Source: Symbiodinium natans
Lineage: Eukaryota; Sar; Dinophyceae; Suessiales; Symbiodiniaceae
Assembly: GCA_905221605.1 (NCBI GenBank)
Contig: CAJNDS010001347.1
Coordinates: 387,501 to 420,000, forward strand
DNA length: 32,500 bases
Reading direction: 5' to 3'
Part shown: positions 27,909-32,500 of the stretch, in pieces
Layout: each line of letters opens with the position of its first letter
How positions within the stretch are numbered: position 1 is the first letter of the stretch
Position numbers and translations under genes: made by a program
Notes under the pieces: generated by a model
What the model saw: only the letters and a program-made list of their open reading frames with translations
What the model was told of the DNA's origin: nothing
The model's database searches: none

Positions 27909-28302
27909 TCACTGCGCGCTGCCCGTGCGATACTTGAGTGAGACCTGCAAGGCATACTTCAGGAGCACATGCCTACTAACGTACTGTGGATGGCTTGCCA
28001 CCGCCATCAACTTCGAGCGACGCACCGCGTCTTCTCCCATGTAGTTGGCATCATACCGCGGATTTGTATGGTTGGCGCAGGCAAAATCGTAGATCGCATG
28101 TTCTAGTTGGTGTTGCTTGGGTCTGACCTTCCAGCGTGCACGGCCCAGATACTGGCTGCGGGATGCGAGCCTGTCGTAGCACGCTCTGTACAAATAGTAC
28201 GCCTGCTCCAGTCGTCGACATGAGCCATCGTTCAGGTAGCGGCCATTCTCTAGCTGCACAGATTCCAGTTCAGCAAGGCCGGTACAAACACCACGCATCC
28301 AC
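27909..28302 (-). CDS. Last exon of the multi-exon gene
   Basis: Starts after a TTAAG acceptor (28305-28303) with G-TGG-ATG-CGT, joining in frame to the preceding exon as ACG-TGG. It encodes WMRGVCTGLAELE through RPKQHQLEHAIYDF and ends LKYRTGSAQ with TGA at 27911-27909. Confidence 0.7.
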
Positions 28303-30781
28303 CTTAATTGGGCCGACTCGGCCCCGCCCCCTCCCCCAGTTTAAGGTTTAAGGTTTTTAAATTTCACCCCGAACACGCACCAAAATTTGAAGCCCAGAGC
28401 CCACCTTCAAATCTATCTAAACCAGCATATACCCGGTGAAAACACAAGGCCTGCAAGCTTTTTTCCTACGTAGCTCCAAGGCGCACGAGATGCTCATCCG
28501 GATCATTCATGTCTTGCAGCAGCGAATCCATCAGATACTGCAGCCAGAACACTATGTACCGCGCAGCTGCTGCACGCATGAACTTTTGGGAAAGGGTTGC
28601 GAAATCCGCACGAAGAGCTTCATTTGTGAACACTTTCCGTTCACACCGGTCTGGAACGGACCACAGTTGGCAATATGCCTTGTAGTCGTACCAAGCATTC
28701 GCAAGCCGTGCATCTCGAGATGTGCCCGGCCACGGCCACTCATGATCCGTCAAATCATAGAGCAATGAGGTCACCACATCTCCCGTGCATGCTAGATGCA
28801 CTATGTGCATGTAATCGGGGAGAGTTCCTTACACGCGGGGTTGTATAACTGTTCACCCGGAATTCAAACACTCGAGTCAGCCCAAGGCACTCCAAGGAGC
28901 AAAGCCCGGGAGATCAGCAAAAGGAGAATGACCATGAGCAGTGAAAAACTCATCTGTGCTGGTCAACCTTAGTCATCTTAAGGCTTGTAGAGATTTAGGG
29001 TGGAGAGTATATGGGTTAAGTTTAGGAAGTGCAGCGTATTGGGTTTAAGGCGGTTTTGGGTTGATGGCTCGCCATGGACTGCATGACGAAGAGCGTTTGG
29101 CGGTGCCTTGCCTCACGGCCGAAGCATGTGAATAAGAGATTCGCATCATTGGGTTCAGGGTCGCTTGGAGCTGGGTGCAGTAGAATCCATTGCAAGGCCT
29201 CGTGCGCAGAGTTGTTCGACTATAATGTTCGAAACTGTATAGTCAACGCATGAATCGCAGAAACCTGGCCTGACAGTAGTGACACACCATCTTGCGAGTG
29301 TAATTGCCTCAGCATATGGTACCCAAACCTCATTACAAAAGTACTCGAACACTCCAGCTTACGCTTTGAATCTCAGGAGCGTTGCAGACGAAAGCATTTC
29401 GTGATAAACTCTTGGTCCATCTGGTAGGCGTCCAAAATTACAGTGTACGGTCCACATATCCTTTGGCCAGCAAGCGTTAATCTCCATCCTTGCAGCGGCT
29501 GCCCATATTTATCCTTCGAAGGATAGGTTCCTGTACCTAGGAATTCTCGGGGGTTTAGGGTTTAGGGTTTAGGGTTTAGGGTTTAGGGTTTAGGGTTTAG
29601 GGTTTAGGGTTTAGGGTTTAGGGTTTAGACGTGTGTGGGAAACCCGGCAGAGCTCGCGGGGTCAAAAGGGTTTAGACGTATCTAAAATCGAAGCACCTGG
29701 CAATCCAAGGCGCTGAGCACCTCGAGCGACCATGCCAGCATCTCCATCACCAGTGTTCTGGCTGCTGCAGTGCATTTTCCAGACATGCAGCTTAACCTGG
29801 GCTTCAAGGATTTCCGGCAAACCCTTAGCCAGACGTTATCCTGAAACATTAACAGAATCTACTTTGCAGAAAGACTTCGCCATGTAACAGAAACCGTGTA
29901 TCCCAACACGACGCCGAATCTCCTAGCATCGACTGGAGCAGAAAGATCTCAAAAGTTTGGGTGCCTGCAGGGCTGCAGGGTTAAGGTCGGGGCACGGGAT
30001 TGTTCGGGCTTTTGGGGTTTAAAGGTGTAGGGTCCCCAAGCAAACAAAGAAAGAGAGAGCGAGAGAGAGCGGCCCAGCGGTAAAAATATGCAGACACGTC
30101 TCGATACGATTCTGCTCCATCACCATACAGCCTCACAGGCACCACCATTCCAGCGACATTCTGCCCGAGAGCCTCGCGTGCAGGCAGATCCCTTTCAACC
30201 ACCCTAAACCCTATAAACCACATAAACCTATACCCTAAACCATAAGCCCTGAACCCTACAACTTATAAACCCTGTTTTTGAACCCAGACCCTAAACCTTA
30301 TGACCCTAAACCCTAAGCTCCAAACCCGAAACCCATTTTGAACCCAGGCTCTGAGCATCAGCTGGGACCAGCAAGCAATACCCTAAACCCTAAACCCTTT
30401 CAACTCCGAAAATCCCCCCAAACTGTTTAGTGGCATAAACAAAACGCCGCCTAGAAGCAGGGTGCTGAGACCACCAGTCCCAGCAATGCGCGCGCATGTG
30501 GTCGCAGTATTGCTGAATCGCCTGGGCGCTTCTTTTTATAAGTTACATGCGATCAGAACATGCATCTATCGCCAATTAAGGTAGGTGGCATGGGGCTGCC
30601 CGAAAATCGAGTGAAATAGATCTTGATCAAATCTCCATATCGACCCCACTATTTCGTGTGGGAGGAACACATCATGCTGCATCCATCCGCGCTCCGCGTT
30701 CCCACGCGTGTCCAGATTCACCTCGGGCAAGAGTCTAGTCTTCACTACTATAGCTGGAATTGATATCCAGGAACCCAGCAT
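27909..30781 (-). CDS. Multi-exon gene, dinoflagellate-type family of unknown function
   Basis: Reconstructed from successive minus-strand open segments with protein-like content and GT-AG or near-GT-AG edges; exons are listed separately. In order they carry: LPEVNLDTRG...FLPHEIVGSIWRFDQD; VVPVRLYGDGAESYR; TFEIFLLQSMLGDS; ARTLVMEMLAWSLEVLS; GWRLTLAGQRICGPYTVILD; YFCNEVW; MHIVHLACTGDVVTSLLYDL with ARYIVFWLQYL; and WKVRPKQHQLEHAIYDFA with NPRYDANYMGEDAVRRSKL. The series PHE, HGD/YGDG, WSL, LAG, MH.VHL and RPK.H..eH...NPR corresponds to a recurrent protein family I recall from dinoflagellate genomes; I know of no function. The two junctions that can be tested (29863/29764 and 28470/28302) keep the frame. 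Other junctions are unresolved, so mild decay or non-canonical splicing is possible. The upstream start was not found. Confidence 0.6.
28303..28469 (-). other. Inferred 167-nt intron
   Basis: Donor GTAGGA at 28469, acceptor TTAAG ending at 28303. The interior has GGGGGAGGGGGCGGGG near the acceptor side and telomere-like TTAAACC units. The genomic frame closes (TAG) right at the donor, as expected of an intron. Confidence 0.6.
28470..28827 (-). CDS. Exon of the multi-exon gene
   Basis: Starts after AAG at 28830-28828. It encodes TLPDYMHIVHLACTGDVVTS, then a WYDYKAYCQLWSVPDR segment, then FATLSQKFMRAAAARYIVFW, and ends at ..RLGAT with the GTAGGA donor. Confidence 0.65.
29155..29352 (-). CDS. 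Probable exon (edges uncertain)
   Basis: Frame with YFCNEVWVPYAEAITLARWC and CDSCVDYTVSNIIVEQL. The cysteine spacing suits the segment that follows the LAG...DLD part in this family, but the phase to neighbouring exons was not resolved and it may be partly decayed. Confidence 0.4.
   Translation of the reverse strand: MFEYFCNEVWVPYAEAITLARWCVTTVRPGFCDSCVDYTVSNIIVEQLCARGLAMDSTAPSSKRP
29379..29536 (-). CDS. Exon of the multi-exon gene
   Basis: Starts after TCCTAG (acceptor) and reads GTYPSKDKYGQPLQGWRLTL, AGQRICGPYTVILDAYQMDQ, EFITKCFRLQRS before a TGA at 29375. The protein-like frame is distinct from the alternative frame that starts at an internal ATG. Confidence 0.6.
29547..29630 (+). repeat. 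Perfect TTTAGGG tract inside an intron
   Basis: About 11 perfect units between two exons of the minus-strand gene (C-rich in the transcript). GGGTTTAGACGT at its right end (29621-29632) recurs at 29668-29679. It is an isolated tract more than 5 kb from the mosaic. Confidence 0.92.
29697..29764 (-). CDS. Exon of the multi-exon gene
   Basis: Sixty-eight nucleotides between CTGCAG (acceptor, ending 29765) and CCAG|GTGCTT (donor at 29696). It encodes ARTLVMEMLAWSLEVLSALD-CQ. The 5' phase (CA) completes the codon left open by the exon to its right (A), giving ACA. Confidence 0.65.
29863..29964 (-). CDS. Exon of the multi-exon gene
   Basis: One hundred and two nucleotides after the CTGCAG acceptor (29970-29965). 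It encodes TQTFEIFLLQSMLGDSASCW-DTRFLLHGEVFLQ and ends at a GTAGAT donor (29862), leaving one base that is completed by the next exon. Confidence 0.65.
30098..30191 (-). CDS. Exon of the multi-exon gene
   Basis: Encodes LPAREALGQNVAGMVVPVRL followed by YGDGAESYRD, after a GAAAG acceptor and before a GTGTCT donor. Telomere-like C-rich scraps lie just upstream (30200-30400) in the presumed intron. Confidence 0.55.
30566..30781 (-). CDS. Exon of the multi-exon gene (edges uncertain)
   Basis: Encodes IPAIVVKTRLLPEVNLDTRG, then WMQHDVFLPHEIVGSIWRFD and LFHSIFGQ before reading into intron-like sequence. LPHE followed by an aromatic/acidic helix is the landmark of the N-terminal half of this family as I remember it. 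Confidence 0.55.
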   Translation of the reverse strand: MLGSWISIPAIVVKTRLLPEVNLDTRGNAERGWMQHDVFLPHEIVGSIWRFDQDLFHSIFGQPHATYLNWR

Positions 30782-31600
30782 ATGGTACGCTCATCCTGTG
30801 CGGGTGTGGAAGGACTTGTCCTGGGCAAGGCGGGGTAGGTTCGGATTCGGGTAGACGACTATTTTTTCTGTAAGCAATAGATAGCTTCCCAAGAATTGGA
30901 TGTGATGAAAACCAAGTTTCTCCACGGTTGTTTGAGGGCCCAACTTTCTAGAACGTGCATGGCGCCCCATGCATCTTTCTTCCTGTGGATTCGCCGCGCC
31001 AAATCCAGCAGATCGGGCCTAGAGCACAGGATGGTGGATTCGCCGCGCCAAATCCAGCAGATCGGGCCTAGAGCACAGGATGGTACACCCCCCCCCCCCC
31101 CCACCCACCCCCTGCGGTGTAGTTGTGGGTTGGTTCCGGTTTTATGATTAGGGTTTTAAGGTTGGGTTCTATGGGGCAGGGGTTTAGGGTTTATAGGAAT
31201 AAGGTTTAGCCAAACCCTTGAAAGGATCCAAAACATAGTGCCCCAATACAGTACCCTATAATTACCATTACTGGGTCATGCGTACGCCTGAAGGGGATCT
31301 ATTGTTGGGCGTCTGCAGGTATAGGGGTTAGGGTTGGTTTAGGGGAGACCCTAGACCAAACAACCATACATATCCACAGCTGTGAGTTAAATGGCTTGAA
31401 GCCCAGCCGAGGCACGGAACGAGTCTTTCGGGCAGTTCCAAGAGACGAACTTAGCACAGGCCATCGCGCGGGGAAACACATTGAGCAGTTCATGGATTGT
31501 GAGCTGTGTATAAGGCCCAGGCATAGTGCCGAGTTCAATTGTGGCATCGAGACCTGCTTTTCCCCGTTCCCCGCGCAACCCTAAACACATTTTTTCCTAT
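30782..31600 (-). other. Region with possible upstream exons
   Basis: Minus frames such as 31590-31387 (IELGTMPGPYTQLTIHELLN, FPRAMACAKFV) have exon-like content, but competing frames prevent a decision. The segment also holds a tandem duplication and a C run at 31087-31103. Confidence 0.3.
30986..31083. repeat. Perfect 49-bp tandem duplication
   Basis: TGGATTCGCCGCGCCAAATC... at 30986-31034 is repeated without mismatch at 31035-31083 and followed by a run of about 17 C. Forty-nine is not a multiple of three, so it would break any exon spanning it. Confidence 0.95.
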
Positions 31601-32270
31601 ATCTGTAATTGCGTTTCGAAGTCCGAGGCACATCCCCTCGAGACAAGCAAGTCAACACGTCGTTGACAGTGTTGTCGATATACGAAGTGATCCACTGTCC
31701 CTCTGACAGAGGCCCAGATGCCATCACCGAGATCAGGACCGAGAACAGCCAGCGGAACCACATGGAGATCGAAGCTCGGTTCGGTCAGTTGAGGGACTTT
31801 GAAAGAAAAGGTTTGAAGGACTTTGAAACAAAAGGTTTTTCAGTCGGCACTACCTCTATCCGTCGACGTCTTAGGGTTCAGGGTGGGTCTAAGGCTTTAA
31901 AACCTATAGGGTTTCAAAGGAGTGTTGAAAAGGTTATGGGCACACACATGCAGGCTTCCATGACGAGCCTGCGCGTGAGCACTGTGTGTCGCATGATCCC
32001 TGCATGGACAAAATAGCATGAGAGTTCAGCATCAGCAGTTCCAAATCTTGTTCTTCCTGCAAGCGCGTCCGTGCTTCTCCCCCCCCATGATATGTGAAAC
32101 GTCGAAAGTGTAGACTCGCACTGGCGACTGCAATCTAAGCAGGCAAGCACACAGCTTCAAAGGTGTCGTGTGTTATTACAAGCTATAGAGTCTGCGTCTG
32201 CCTGCGCCCTGCAGTCGATGCGCAACCCATTCACACATACGCGCGCGTTGCACACACGCGTGGAAACAAA
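31600..32270. other. Intergenic or exon-bearing DNA, undecided
   Basis: Both strands have open frames (plus 31609-32016; minus 31763-31581 and about 32080-31990, the latter with RTRLQEEQDLELLMLNSHAI). None shows a recognisable motif. It lies between a stop codon at 32273 and the multi-exon gene, so it may hold its first exons. Confidence 0.3.
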
Positions 32271-32272
32271 AC

Positions 32273-32500
32273 CTAGCTAGTGCGTGGCTTCTTCGGGGCA
32301 GGCTCTTCTACCTCTTCTTCCTCTTCCATGCAGTCCTCTGGCCAGTCTTGCTCAGCCTGCTCTTCTTCTTGCTCCTCCTGCGCCTGCTGTGCATCTTCCT
32401 TTGAGGCTTTCTTCTCTTCTTTCTCTTTCTTGCGCTTCTCTGTAGCGATACCTGGGCAACAGACTTTTTTGACGTATACGTTACCCAGCGACCGATTCCC
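32273..32500 (-). CDS. C-terminal part of a charged coiled-coil protein (partial)
   Basis: Seventy-five codons read from the window edge to TAG at 32275-32273 without interruption. The first part (LGNVYVKKVCCPG) could belong to a folded domain, then comes a strongly basic/acidic helix (ATEKRKKEKEEKKASKEDAQ, QEEQEEEQAEQDWPED), an acidic block (MEEEEEVEEPA) and a basic C-terminal tail PKKPRTS that resembles a nuclear localisation signal. A GT...AG pair inside the first 60 bases means the left edge may be intron. It ends about 1.5 kb before the next recognisable exon on the same strand, consistent with tandem unidirectional genes. Confidence 0.6.
   Translation of the reverse strand, partial: GNRSLGNVYVKKVCCPGIATEKRKKEKEEKKASKEDAQQAQEEQEEEQAEQDWPEDCMEEEEEVEEPAPKKPRTS

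Overview
This is eukaryotic nuclear DNA, most probably from a dinoflagellate (Symbiodiniaceae-like). The evidence is TTTAGGG-type telomere repeat, multi-exon genes on one strand, a candidate relic of the dinoflagellate spliced leader, a tyrosine recombinase of the kind common in dinoflagellate genomes, and an exon series matching a protein family I associate with dinoflagellates. No database was searched, so the assignment rests on pattern recognition. Other TTTAGGG algae and alveolates remain possible.

Layout. (1) Positions 1-23,900 are an extreme interstitial telomere-repeat mosaic. Dozens of short TTTAGGG/CCCTAAA tracts, in both orientations and with variant units (TTCAGGG, CCCTAAG, TTTGGGG, CCCCAAA), alternate every 50-300 bp with short unique segments. 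At least five tracts sit between direct duplications of the neighbouring unique DNA (8, 16, 20, 33 and 35 bp), as expected of insertions made during double-strand-break repair. The same region carries at least two short inverted-repeat (MITE-like) families, two further single inverted-repeat elements, microsatellites and long G or C runs. One convincing coding exon lies here: a cysteine-rich zinc-binding C-terminus on the minus strand at 21,157-21,456.

(2) Positions about 23,950-27,800 hold a Crypton-like DNA element on the minus strand. It has a 604-residue zinc-finger, coiled-coil protein frame, then a frame change, then a tyrosine recombinase with the full R-K-H-R-Y set, interrupted by one in-frame TAA. 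Five 26-nt hairpins of the same architecture (5-bp lower stem, one bulged base, 6-bp upper stem, 3-nt loop) occur in and just after its genes, with different stem sequences that keep pairing. This is the best candidate for an undescribed system in the window. A 94-bp perfect direct repeat with an inverted partial copy between its two copies lies beyond the recombinase 3' end, and a 16-nt spliced-leader-like sequence lies upstream of the first frame.

(3) Positions about 27,900-30,800 hold one multi-exon minus-strand gene of unknown function, reconstructed here from about eight exons; two of its junctions can be checked by reading frame. A perfect TTTAGGG tract lies in one of its introns. (4) Positions 30,800-32,270 are mixed, with candidate upstream exons and a 49-bp tandem duplication. 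(5) The window ends inside the C-terminal part of another minus-strand gene (32,273-32,500) with a charged coiled coil and a basic tail. All convincing genes read on the minus strand, which fits the unidirectional gene blocks of dinoflagellates.
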